Below, piece after piece: positions 16,728-25,071 of a stretch of 64,000 bases of DNA. Origin of the DNA: Bradyrhizobium diazoefficiens (GTDB lineage: Bacteria > Pseudomonadota > Alphaproteobacteria > Rhizobiales > Xanthobacteraceae); contig NZ_JAFCJJ010000006.1 of the NCBI RefSeq assembly GCF_018131015.1, positions 186,001 through 250,000 of the forward strand. The letters are read 5' to 3'. A model generated the notes under the pieces. It saw nothing but the letters and a program-made list of their open reading frames with translations, was not told where the DNA came from and searched no databases. The translations under genes and the position numbers were made by a program. Within the stretch, counting starts at the first letter, position 1; every line of letters begins with the position of its first letter.

Positions 16728-16754
16728 TTGTATCAAACAAGCACATCTTATAAT
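16728..16754 (+). promoter_or_regulatory. Candidate promoter of tyrS
   Basis: A perfect -10 TATAAT at 16749-16754 with TTGTAT 15 nt upstream (16728-16733). The spacer is short, so the -35 assignment is weak. It lies in the 161-bp divergent region with anmK and would give tyrS a leader of about 88 nt. No T-box or attenuator was seen. Confidence 0.4.
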
Positions 16755-16848
16755 GCCACAGCGCGCTTTTTTGCGGCAGCCGGGCTGGCGCGGGTTCCGC
16801 AACTTGCCGCAATGACCGTAAAATAAGAATGATCAGGCACGCCGACAG

Positions 16849-18102
16849 ATGACCGTATTTAAATCGGATTTCCTCAACATCCTCAGGGAACGGGGATTCA
16901 TCCACCAGTGCTCCGATTTCGAGGGGCTGGACGCGCTCGCGGCCAAGGGCGATGCAATCGCCTATGTCGGCTACGACTGTACCGCCCGTTCGCTGCACAT
17001 CGGCAACTACCTGACCATGATGATGCTGCACTGGCTGCAGCAGTCCGGCAACAAGCCGATCACGCTGATGGGCGGCGGCACCACCATGGTCGGCGATCCC
17101 TCCGGCAAGGACGAGACGCGCGCGATGCGCACCGTGGCCGAGATCGAGGCCAACAAGGCCTCGATCCGCGGCGTGTTCGCAAAGGTGCTGCGCTATGGCG
17201 AGGGCAAGAGCGACGCCATCATGCTCGACAACGCCGAATGGCTCACGAAGCTCAACTGGATCGAGATGCTGCGCGACGTCGGCCGGCATTTCTCGGTGAA
17301 CCGCATGCTGACCATGGACTCCGTGCGCCTGCGCCTCGAGCGCGAGCAGGAGATGAGCTTCATCGAGTTCAACTACATGGTCTGCCAGTCCTACGACTTC
17401 GTCGAGCTCGCCAGGCGCACCGGCTGCCATTTGCAGATGGGCGGCTCGGACCAGTGGGGCAACATCATCATGGGCGTCGATCTCGGCCGTCGCATGGGCA
17501 CGCACCAGCTGTTCGCGCTGACCACGCCGCTGCTGACCACGGCGTCGGGCGCCAAGATGGGCAAGACGGCGCAGGGCGCAGTCTGGCTCAATGCCGACCA
17601 GTTCAGCCCTTACGATTTCTGGCAATACTGGCGCAACACCGAGGACGCCGACGTCGGCAAATTCCTGAAGCTGTTCACGACCCTGCCGATGGCCGAGATC
17701 AGGAAGCTCGAGGCGCTCGGCGGCTCGGAGAGCAACGAGGCCAAGAAGGTGCTCGCCACCGAGGCGACCGCGTTGCTGCACGGCCGCGACGCGGCCAACC
17801 AGGCGGCCGAGACCGCGCGCCGCACCTTCGAGGAAGGCGCGCTCGCCGAAAGCCTGCCGACCATCGAAATTCCGCGCGGCGAACTGGAGGCCGGCCTCGG
17901 CGTGCTCAACGCCTTCGTCAAGGCTGGCCTCGTCGCCTCCAACGGCGAGGCGCGGCGCCAGATCAAGGGCGGCGGCCTGCGTGTCAACGACGTATCAGTC
18001 ACCGACGAGAAGATGGCGCTGTCGGCTGCCAACCTGACGCCGGAGGGCGTGGTCAAGCTGTCCTTCGGCAAGAAGAAGCACGTCCTCATCAAGCCTGCAT
18101 AG
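16849..18102 (+). CDS. tyrS: Tyrosyl-tRNA synthetase
   Basis: 417 aa, class I synthetase that charges tRNA-Tyr. Present: [17 protein letters not shown] (HIGH-type motif HIGN), [17 protein letters not shown], the tyrosine pocket [11 protein letters not shown], and the KMSKS-type loop [14 protein letters not shown]. The last 65 residues form an S4-type RNA-binding domain ([21 protein letters not shown]). Length and order are standard for the bacterial TyrRS group with GKT in the loop. Confidence 0.97.
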   Translation: MTVFKSDFLNILRERGFIHQCSDFEGLDALAAKGDAIAYVGYDCTARSLHIGNYLTMMMLHWLQQSGNKPITLMGGGTTMVGDPSGKDETRAMRTVAEIEANKASIRGVFAKVLRYGEGKSDAIMLDNAEWLTKLNWIEMLRDVGRHFSVNRMLTMDSVRLRLEREQEMSFIEFNYMVCQSYDFVELARRTGCHLQMGGSDQWGNIIMGVDLGRRMGTHQLFALTTPLLTTASGAKMGKTAQGAVWLNADQFSPYDFWQYWRNTEDADVGKFLKLFTTLPMAEIRKLEALGGSESNEAKKVLATEATALLHGRDAANQAAETARRTFEEGALAESLPTIEIPRGELEAGLGVLNAFVKAGLVASNGEARRQIKGGGLRVNDVSVTDEKMALSAANLTPEGVVKLSFGKKKHVLIKPA

Positions 18103-18158
18103 GCGCATGAGCTTTTGATGCTTGCCAGGGCGCGCCAAAGCGCGCTCCCTGACGGGCA

Positions 18159-19448
18159 ATGGACCAGAACACGCCCAGGGAAACGACAGCGGAAACGACA
18201 GCTGAAACGACAGCGGCTGGGGATCGCGCAATGGCGGCGCCGCAAGACGCCGTGCGCACCGCGCTGGTCGTGCTCGCACTGTGCTTCACGCTAGCGGTGC
18301 TCGGCCGGGGCTTGAGCGAAAGCTTCACCGTCTTCCTCAAGCCGATCTCCGAAAGCTTCGGCTGGGATCGCGGCCAGGTCGTCTCGATCTATTCGCTGAC
18401 CTGGCTCGTCAGCGGGCTGACCGCGCCGCTGGTCGGACGCCTGTTCGACCATTCCGGACCGCGCATCGTCTACGCGCTCGGGCTGCTCCTGCTCGGCTCG
18501 GCCTTCCTGATCGCGGGCCATGCGCAGGCGCTCTGGCAATTCCAGCTCTCGATCGGCATCTGCGTCGGCATCGGCGTCGCCTTCATCGGCAACGTGCCGA
18601 ACTCGATCCTGCTCGGCCGCTGGTTCGGCCCAAAACTGCCGACCGCGATGGCGGTGGTCTATTCGGCGATGGGCGGCGGCGTGCTGGCGCTGCTGCCGGC
18701 CTCGCAGCTCCTGATCGATCATCTCGGCTGGCGCGAGACCTACCAGCTGTTCGGATTTGCGGCCCTTTGCCTGCTGGTGCCGCTGATGCTGCTGCCCTGG
18801 CGGCTGTTCGCGTCCGGCTCGCCGCATGTGGTGAAGAAGACCGATCCGGACTTCATCGATGCCGGCTGGACGCTCCTCAGTGCCATGCGCCACCACGCCT
18901 TCTGGGCGCTGTTCTCGACCTTCTTCTTCACCGCCGCGGGCATGTATTCGATCGCCGCCCAGATCGTGGCCTATCTGATCGATGCCGGCTTTCCGCCGCT
19001 GGAGGCCGCGACCGCCTGGGGCTTTTCCGGCGTCGTGCTGGTGTTCGGCATGCTGGCGGTATCCGCGCTCGATGGCCTGATCGGACGTCGGCCGTCCGTG
19101 CTGCTGAGCTACGCGATCTCGATCCTCGGCATCGCCCTGCTCTGGCTGCTGCAGTACTACCCGAACGTCATTCTGCTCACCGGCTTCGTCGTCTGCTTCG
19201 GCAGCATGATGGGCTCGCGCGGCCCGCTGATCACGGCCACCGCGATGAAGATTTTCCGGGGCAAGCGGGTCGGGACCATCTACGGCACCATCTCGATCGG
19301 CAGCGGGCTCGGCTCGGCGTTCGGCGCCTGGAGCGGAGGCCTGATCCATGACGTGACCCACGGCTACAACGCGCTGCTTGTCTTCGCACTTGCGAGCGTG
19401 ATCCTCGGGATGATCCCCTTCCTGATCGTTCCCGCCTTGCGGCGCTAG
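18159..19448 (+). CDS. MFS transporter
   Basis: 429 aa, inner-membrane protein with about twelve hydrophobic helices. The loop motif GRLFDHSGPR after helix 2 and the repeat-like LIGRRPSVLL after helix 8 are MFS signatures. The N-terminal cytoplasmic stretch contains ETTA three times, encoded by a 12-bp direct repeat GAAACGACAGCG/T at 18180-18215. Substrate cannot be told; the general form resembles monocarboxylate or organic-acid type members. It lies 56 bp after tyrS on the same strand but has no functional link. Confidence 0.88.
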   Translation: MDQNTPRETTAETTAETTAAGDRAMAAPQDAVRTALVVLALCFTLAVLGRGLSESFTVFLKPISESFGWDRGQVVSIYSLTWLVSGLTAPLVGRLFDHSGPRIVYALGLLLLGSAFLIAGHAQALWQFQLSIGICVGIGVAFIGNVPNSILLGRWFGPKLPTAMAVVYSAMGGGVLALLPASQLLIDHLGWRETYQLFGFAALCLLVPLMLLPWRLFASGSPHVVKKTDPDFIDAGWTLLSAMRHHAFWALFSTFFFTAAGMYSIAAQIVAYLIDAGFPPLEAATAWGFSGVVLVFGMLAVSALDGLIGRRPSVLLSYAISILGIALLWLLQYYPNVILLTGFVVCFGSMMGSRGPLITATAMKIFRGKRVGTIYGTISIGSGLGSAFGAWSGGLIHDVTHGYNALLVFALASVILGMIPFLIVPALRR

Positions 19449-19510
19449 GTGTCGCGGGGGTAACCTGCGCACCTTCGCATCACCGCGCGGAAGACGCGGA
19501 CGCGCACAAA

Positions 19511-19544
19511 AAATCCGGGTCGCACGCGGCTCAAATCCGGGTCG
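19511..19544 (+). promoter_or_regulatory. Two direct repeats AAATCCGGGTCG upstream of doxX-like gene
   Basis: Identical 12-mers at 19511-19522 and 19533-19544, exactly 22 bp apart (two helical turns), 112-146 bp before the DoxX ATG. Their core ATCCGGGT is the complement of ACCCGGAT found in the operator candidate at 41463-41474, where the spacing to the neighbouring site is also 22 bp. Likely a regulator-binding pair; the regulator is unproven. Confidence 0.5.
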
Positions 19545-19656
19545 GCGGTGTTTTGTCGGACATGACGAAAAAGTCAGCGCGAATTAACCTGAAGCGACTT
19601 GCAGGGTGGAACCGAATGCGATCCAAGTCGCAATTGTTGCATGGAGGGCGCAAACA

Positions 19657-20094
19657 ATGAACTTTCCCTATCTCACTCGCTATCAGCCGGTTCTCTTGAG
19701 CCTGTTTCGCTTCATCACTGGCCTGCTGCTGTTCCAGTACGGCATCGCCAAGCTGTTCAAGTTTCCGGTGCTTCCCTACTTCGCCGACATTCCGCCGCTG
19801 ATCTACGCGGCCGGGACGCTCGAGCTGGTGCTCGGTGCAACGCTGATGCTCGGCCTTTTCACCCGCCTCACCGCGTTCATCCTGTCGGGTGAAATGGCCT
19901 TCGCCTACTTCATGGGCCACATGTTCAAGACCGGCTCGCCGGTGTTCCTGCCGCTGCTCAACGGCGGCACCGCCGCGATCCTGTTCTGCTTCGCCTGCCT
20001 CTATCTCTCGGCGGCCGGTGGCGGGCCGATCAGCGTCGATGCGCTGATAGGCAAGGAGAGCGACGCGACCGATGGCGCGTTCGCGCGACGCTGA
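19657..20094 (+). CDS. DoxX family membrane protein
   Basis: 145 aa with four hydrophobic segments. Family marks: LSLFRFITGLLLFQYGIAKLF in helix 1, YAAGTLELVLGATLMLGLFTRLTAFILSGEMAFAYF across helices 2-3. DoxX-like proteins are small inner-membrane proteins often tied to redox or quinone-linked functions; the exact role is unknown. The ATG at 19657 has GGAGGG upstream and begins directly at the domain. Transcribed alone, with a pair of direct repeats in its upstream region. Confidence 0.88.
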   Translation: MNFPYLTRYQPVLLSLFRFITGLLLFQYGIAKLFKFPVLPYFADIPPLIYAAGTLELVLGATLMLGLFTRLTAFILSGEMAFAYFMGHMFKTGSPVFLPLLNGGTAAILFCFACLYLSAAGGGPISVDALIGKESDATDGAFARR

Positions 20095-20141
20095 TCGTCG
20101 ACGCGACGAAGATGGCGCCGGCCGGATCGGCCGGCGTCGTC

Positions 20142-20228
20142 TCAGCGTGCCCCGAGCACGTTCCAGATGACGGCAAGCGCCGCCACAAGCAGTACCGACA
20201 TGATGATGCGGTGAACGGTGCGGTTCAT
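20142..20228 (-). CDS. Putative 28-residue single-pass membrane peptide
   Basis: Too short for ordinary gene callers. The ATG at 20228 gives MNRTVHRIIMSVLLVAALAV then IWNVLGAR and a TGA stop. Basic residues at the start followed by an unbroken hydrophobic run of about 18 residues suggest one transmembrane helix with N-in orientation. It sits 24 nt after the stop of the large DUF3971 gene on the same strand, so it could be the last cistron of that mRNA. The ribosome binding site is weak (GGGA about 12 nt upstream). Translation is unproven. Confidence 0.4.
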   Translation of the reverse strand: MNRTVHRIIMSVLLVAALAVIWNVLGAR

Positions 20229-20252
20229 TGCAGATCCCGAGCCAGCCTTGCG

Positions 20253-23200
20253 CTATCGCCGCGCAAGGCTGCAGCCGCTCGATAGCTGACGCGTCGATCC
20301 GGTCGAGCCGTCGTTCGACTGCGACTGGAAGTCCTCGAACGGCGAGTTCTGCTTGCCGGTGTTGAACTCGAAGATCTTGCGGAACAGGCCCGGCGCCATC
20401 GCCGAGATCGGGTTGACGCGCATCACCGGCGAGGCCGGCGTGCCGACCACCTCGTAGGTGACGCCGATCAGTCCCTCGTTGTTGCCGCCGCCGAGGAAGA
20501 TGCCGAACAGTGGGATCTGGCCGAAGATGTTGTTGACGCCGTACATCGGCACGAAGGTGCCGCTCATGCACACCTGGTTGCCGGGATAGTCGATCGAGCC
20601 CTCGATGGTGGCGCCGATCATCGGGCCCTTGACCACGCCGTCGCGGATCGTGAGCGCGCCGTTCTGCCGGGTGAACTCCGCACGCAGGGCACTGAAGGAC
20701 ACGCCGCTGCCGGTCCCGTTGGGGGCGCCGGCGGCGACACGTTCGAGCTGCGCCTCGCCCTTGACCGTGAAGTCGCGCACGTTGATGAGGCCGTCGCGAG
20801 AAAGAGTTGGCTCCGACGTCGGCGGCTCCATCGCCACCACCATCTGGCCGCCCACGGCCTTGGTGTAGGTGTCGGTAAAACGCAGGAAGCTGCCGGCGTC
20901 GTTGGTCTGGAGATAGATCACCTCGCGGCTGCCCTGCGCGCGCCCGCCGCGCAGATCAGCAGCCACCGGCGTGTCCTTGCCGATCCTGCCGTTGAGGGTG
21001 AAGGCCTTGATGGCGCCGCCCCGCTTCGACATCTTGGCGTCGACGCTGCGCATCGCCTCGCCGTTGAAACCCATGACGGCGCCGAGCTTCACGTCGATGT
21101 CGAAATCGACGTTCTTGGCCTTGCTCTTGTCGTCCTTGGAATTGCCTGAGATCGCGGACTTCAGGAAGCCGCGGCCGTCGAAGACGTCGCCGCGCATCGT
21201 GCCCTTGATCACGCCGTCCTGGCCGCGCTCGACCTTCAGCGAAGCCTTGTCGCCGTCGGACGGCGCATAGGTCGGGAAGTTCGCATTGACGAGGTCACCG
21301 TTCGGATCGAGCTCGAGCGAGCCCTTGATCGAGGCGCCGCCGCCTTCGATGACGATGTCCTCGAACCGCGTCGACTGCGCCGTCGGCACCACCTTGAAGC
21401 TGGCCTTGCCCGATTTGCCCGGCAGCTTGACCCAGCCGGGAAGGATGTTGTCGAGCTTCGCTTGTGTCAGGTCGGCCTCGACGCCGAGCTTGGTGGTCTG
21501 GTCGGCGGCCCCGGCGATCTTGCCCGACAGCTTGATCGGCAGCGAGCCGCTCAAGGCGGGGCCGAGATCGAAGCCCAGACGCGATCGGCTCGCATCGTCC
21601 AGCGTCGCCTGCAGCCTGACGTCGGCATCGCCCTCGGCCGGCTTGCGATAGTCGAGCGCGGCCGCCTGGCCGTTGATCTTGACGTCGCCCTTGACCTGGT
21701 AGCCCTGGTTGTTGGCGACGATCTTGAGGCTGTTGGCCTCGAGCTTCTGGTTCATCACCAGCTTGTCGGCGGCAAAGCCCGAGAGGTCGGCGGTGACGGC
21801 GTAGGTGGTGTCGGCTTTGGTCAACTCGCCCTTGACCGGCAGGCCGAGCTGGATATTGGCCGCGAAGTTTCCCTTGCTGGTGTTGGGATCGACGAAGGTC
21901 GCCGACAGATCGCTCAGGCGGTCATTGGCGAGGATCTCGGCCGCCGCCGGCACCGGACCTTCGGCGCGGAAACGGGTCCGCGAGGGCGAGGGTTTCGGCG
22001 CCATGTCCGGCACCTCGAAGGTGAAGTCGGAGATCGTGATCTTGCGGCCGGCGGGCGTGTCGGCAACGCCCTGCCCGATGTTCACCGTCGCCGTACGCCC
22101 GGTCACGCGCGCCCTGAGGTCGGCATCGTGCACCACCGGCATGCCGTCGACGGGGCGCACCGCGACGCCGCTCGCCACGATGTTGACCGACAGGCCGTCG
22201 TCGGGAATCGGCGGCCCCTTGCGCGGCAGGTTGCGGGTCGGCGAGTTGACGCCGATCTCGATGCGCTGGAGCGTGCCGCGCTCGATCCGCTCGATCACCC
22301 ACTCGCGCAACTCCGGCACGATGAGACTGGGCCACATCCGCTTCAGGGCGGTGGCCGACATCGGCGTGCCGGCAAAGCCCAGCGTGAGGCGCGGCTCGCC
22401 GGAATAGTCGATCGCCCCGGTGCCGGCGACCCCGATCTCGCCGTTGCTGACATCGGCCTGGGTCAGCAGCACGCGCTTGTGGTCGGTGTCGAAGCGGATG
22501 CCGATCGCGATGCGGTTGAAGACCAGCGGCGGCTCGTTCTCGATGCCGCCGAGCAGGATCGTGCCGCCGCTGAAGCCGAGCTGCCAATCGTTGGTGGCGC
22601 CGTTGGGCGGCTCGAGATGGGCGAGCAGCGTCAGCCGGTTGGCGCCGGAGATGACCTTGAACGGGGCGACCAGCACGCGGCGGCCTGCGTCCCACTCGAC
22701 GTTGATCTCGGCGGAATCGACCGCCATCGGATAGTCCGGCGTGTCGGTGTCGATGACGTTGCCCGCACCGACCACGATCTTGCCGCGGAAGAACGTTGGC
22801 ACGCCGTCGCGGCCGAGCTCGCCCTTGAGCTCGCCGGTCAGCGGCAGATCCGCCGTGTAGGTCAGGTCCTTCACCCGCAGCGCCAGCAGGATGTTGGAGG
22901 TCGAGACCTTGTCGGCGCGGATGTCGACCGAGCGCACGCCGTTTTCGGCCGGGCCGACGGTGGCGCGCAGCGACCACGGGCGCGCGCCGTCCTCGCCGAG
23001 GCTGAGTGTGACGCCGCCATGGCTCGGCCGGCGCAGGCTGAGCGAGATGTTTTCGAACGTCCATTTGCTGCCGCGCTGCTGATCATCGACGATCAGATTG
23101 CCGTTCTTCAGGCCGATCTCGTTGAGGTTCTGGCCGTCGAGGCCGGTCATGCTGAGGCTGTCGAGCCAGTCGAGACCCTGAAGGATTCCGCTCTGCGCGG

Positions 23201-24080
23201 TGGCCTGGGGCGCGGGCTGGGAGGCGTCCGGACCGGGCGCTGTGGCGAAGGGCGGCGGCGGCACCCCTTTGCGCGGGAATGTCGGCGGCAGGCCCGCGTC
23301 CTTCTTCGAGGCGACGCCGGTCGCGAGCGGTTTTGCGGTGTCGCCGGCGGAAACGGTGACGGTTCCGTCGGGCGCGATCCGGATCGCGAGCTCAGCGTCG
23401 ACGAGATTGAGGCTCTCGGCGCGCAGATGCCCGATCAGCAGCGCCGCCCCCGACAGCCTGACCTCGGCCTTGGGCGCGCTGGCGACGATGGCGTGGTCGC
23501 GGTCGCGCACGATGATGTCGCGGATGCGCACGGCAATCCGGATCCGCCCGGCCCGCTCGATCTGGGTGCCTCCGACCTCCACGGTGTTGCCGTGACCGAT
23601 ATTGTCCTCGATCGCGGCCGCGAGCCATGGCGTCGCCATGTCGAGATTGATCGGGCCGGCGCCGAGCCGCCACCACAACGCGCCGAAGCAGCCGACGAAG
23701 ATGAGGACGAGAGCACCAAGCACCACGGCGAGCCGGCGAAGCCAGCGTCCGCCCGGCAGCAACCGTCGCAACCACGAGAAGCCGTGGCCGATGCGGAAGC
23801 TCGAACCGGAACGCGACAACAGGCGGCGCGCGCGGTGGCCCGCCTCCTCCTCCTGATCCGGGTCCCAGTCAGCTTCGTCCCACTGCGGGGGCTCCTGCAG
23901 GCCGCCGCGCCGATCGAAATTCCGGTTGTAGTCCTGGGGCGACGTATTCCTTGCCATTGCCTCTCGATACAGGCGCCCGTCGTAGGATTTGGCGCCGCCG
24001 GGACCGACGCCACCGACGGGGATCGAAGCTCCCTGCCCCGGCATTGGCGCCATGCCTCGAATGTTCCTGCTGTTCGTCAT
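20253..24080 (-). CDS. AsmA-like / DUF3971 envelope protein (YhdP-type)
   Basis: 1275 aa. A Pro/Gly/charged cytoplasmic N-terminus of about 110 residues precedes one membrane helix (about 117-137, RLAVVLGALVLIFVGCFGAL), then a very long periplasmic beta-rich chain. The DUF3971 region and a C-terminal AsmA_2-type part (GTFVPMYGVNNIFGQIPLFG, then VTYEVVGTPASPVMRVNP) are visible. The family is thought to form hydrophobic grooves that carry phospholipid toward the outer membrane. A Pro-rich segment at about 260-295 interrupts the first periplasmic part. Transcribed alone or with the 28-codon ORF; the peroxiredoxin gene is divergent. Confidence 0.85.
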   Translation of the reverse strand: MTNSRNIRGMAPMPGQGASIPVGGVGPGGAKSYDGRLYREAMARNTSPQDYNRNFDRRGGLQEPPQWDEADWDPDQEEEAGHRARRLLSRSGSSFRIGHGFSWLRRLLPGGRWLRRLAVVLGALVLIFVGCFGALWWRLGAGPINLDMATPWLAAAIEDNIGHGNTVEVGGTQIERAGRIRIAVRIRDIIVRDRDHAIVASAPKAEVRLSGAALLIGHLRAESLNLVDAELAIRIAPDGTVTVSAGDTAKPLATGVASKKDAGLPPTFPRKGVPPPPFATAPGPDASQPAPQATAQSGILQGLDWLDSLSMTGLDGQNLNEIGLKNGNLIVDDQQRGSKWTFENISLSLRRPSHGGVTLSLGEDGARPWSLRATVGPAENGVRSVDIRADKVSTSNILLALRVKDLTYTADLPLTGELKGELGRDGVPTFFRGKIVVGAGNVIDTDTPDYPMAVDSAEINVEWDAGRRVLVAPFKVISGANRLTLLAHLEPPNGATNDWQLGFSGGTILLGGIENEPPLVFNRIAIGIRFDTDHKRVLLTQADVSNGEIGVAGTGAIDYSGEPRLTLGFAGTPMSATALKRMWPSLIVPELREWVIERIERGTLQRIEIGVNSPTRNLPRKGPPIPDDGLSVNIVASGVAVRPVDGMPVVHDADLRARVTGRTATVNIGQGVADTPAGRKITISDFTFEVPDMAPKPSPSRTRFRAEGPVPAAAEILANDRLSDLSATFVDPNTSKGNFAANIQLGLPVKGELTKADTTYAVTADLSGFAADKLVMNQKLEANSLKIVANNQGYQVKGDVKINGQAAALDYRKPAEGDADVRLQATLDDASRSRLGFDLGPALSGSLPIKLSGKIAGAADQTTKLGVEADLTQAKLDNILPGWVKLPGKSGKASFKVVPTAQSTRFEDIVIEGGGASIKGSLELDPNGDLVNANFPTYAPSDGDKASLKVERGQDGVIKGTMRGDVFDGRGFLKSAISGNSKDDKSKAKNVDFDIDVKLGAVMGFNGEAMRSVDAKMSKRGGAIKAFTLNGRIGKDTPVAADLRGGRAQGSREVIYLQTNDAGSFLRFTDTYTKAVGGQMVVAMEPPTSEPTLSRDGLINVRDFTVKGEAQLERVAAGAPNGTGSGVSFSALRAEFTRQNGALTIRDGVVKGPMIGATIEGSIDYPGNQVCMSGTFVPMYGVNNIFGQIPLFGIFLGGGNNEGLIGVTYEVVGTPASPVMRVNPISAMAPGLFRKIFEFNTGKQNSPFEDFQSQSNDGSTGSTRQLSSGCSLARR

Positions 24081-24248
24081 CTCGCCCCGGGAGCGCGTTC
24101 AACGAGCCGTGGGGTGGTGCGTGGAAATCCTTGTAACCATATTCCGCCGTCGTCAGACTTGCCCAGCCAGGGGCGCGAATCCGACGCGCCGGACGAGAGC
24201 AGCAATACCGCTTTGGTTGACCCGCCGAAAGCGTCGAAAGGAAGGCGT

Positions 24249-24959
24249 ATGTCCCAGAAATCCCGAAAGAAATCGTCCAAAACGCCCTCCCGCAGTACCG
24301 CACCCAAGAAGAACGCCCCGAAAACGCGGGCGAAGGCTGACACAGGTCCCGCGGCCACACGGCGGGCGGCCGCCGGAAAATCAACGAAGACCGCGGCAAA
24401 GGCAGCATCGCATAAGGCCGCATCGAAACGGTTAAAATCTTCTGAAAACGCGACCAGGCCGGCCGCTGCCACGCCGGCGAGCAGATCCGCCGGCCCCGCC
24501 CTTGCCGAGGGGCAGAAGGCGCCCGCCTTTCGCCTGCTCCGCGACGGTGGCAGCCCGGCTTCGCTGTCGGACTATGCGGGCCGGAAGCTCGTCTTGTTCT
24601 TCTATCCCCGCGCCGACACCCCCGGCTGCACCCTGGAGGCCATCGCCTTCACCCGCCTCGCCAACGCCTTTGCCGCGGCAGGGACGGCCGTGCTCGGCAT
24701 CTCGGCCGATTCCCTGAAGGCGCAGGAGAAGTTTCGCGACAAGCATGGTCTCGGCGTGCCCCTGCTCTCGGACGAGGCGCACGAGATGCTGGACGCCTAT
24801 GGTGCCTGGGGCGAAAAATCCATGTATGGCAAGACCTTCCTCGGGATTCTTCGCACCACGGTGCTGATCGGCGCCGACGGCAAGGTGGCCAGGATCTGGC
24901 GCAATGTGCGCGTCGACGGGCACGCCGAGGCGGTGCTGGAGGCGGCAAGGAGTCTTTAA
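24249..24959 (+). CDS. BCP/PrxQ-type peroxiredoxin with Lys/Ala-rich N-terminal tail
   Basis: 236 aa. Residues 85-236 form a BCP/PrxQ peroxiredoxin: LAEGQKAPAFRLLRDGG, FFYPRADTPGCTLEAIAF with the peroxidatic Cys, then GISADSLKAQEKFRDKHGL. The resolving Cys that PrxQ usually has five residues later is Ile/Ala here, so it should work as a 1-Cys enzyme or use another thiol. The first 80 residues are Lys, Ala, Ser, Thr and Pro only, like a histone H1 tail, which could bind nucleic acid or be a disordered basic arm. The ATG at 24249 has GGAAGG in front. An open frame running upstream through the opposite gene is a shadow. Confidence 0.9.
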   Translation: MSQKSRKKSSKTPSRSTAPKKNAPKTRAKADTGPAATRRAAAGKSTKTAAKAASHKAASKRLKSSENATRPAAATPASRSAGPALAEGQKAPAFRLLRDGGSPASLSDYAGRKLVLFFYPRADTPGCTLEAIAFTRLANAFAAAGTAVLGISADSLKAQEKFRDKHGLGVPLLSDEAHEMLDAYGAWGEKSMYGKTFLGILRTTVLIGADGKVARIWRNVRVDGHAEAVLEAARSL

Positions 24960-25071
24960 CTAGCCCGTTAAATTGGACTGTTCCCGTTTCCGGAAAATTA
25001 ACCATGGCAAGGCCAGATTGCAGCGGCAATTAGGCCGCAAGGAACCGTTTCCGACCGGCGCGGGAGTGCCG

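Noticed and set aside
19606..19656. Longer N-terminus for the DoxX protein
   Set aside because: The upstream in-frame part has no RBS, whereas GGAGGG precedes the ATG at 19657 and the family begins there.
21462..24959. A 1165-codon open frame on the plus strand ending in the peroxiredoxin
   Set aside because: It runs antisense through the DUF3971 gene; high-GC codon bias creates long mirror frames. Composition is Arg/Gly/Asp/Leu-rich with no domain, and a good RBS and ATG exist at 24249.
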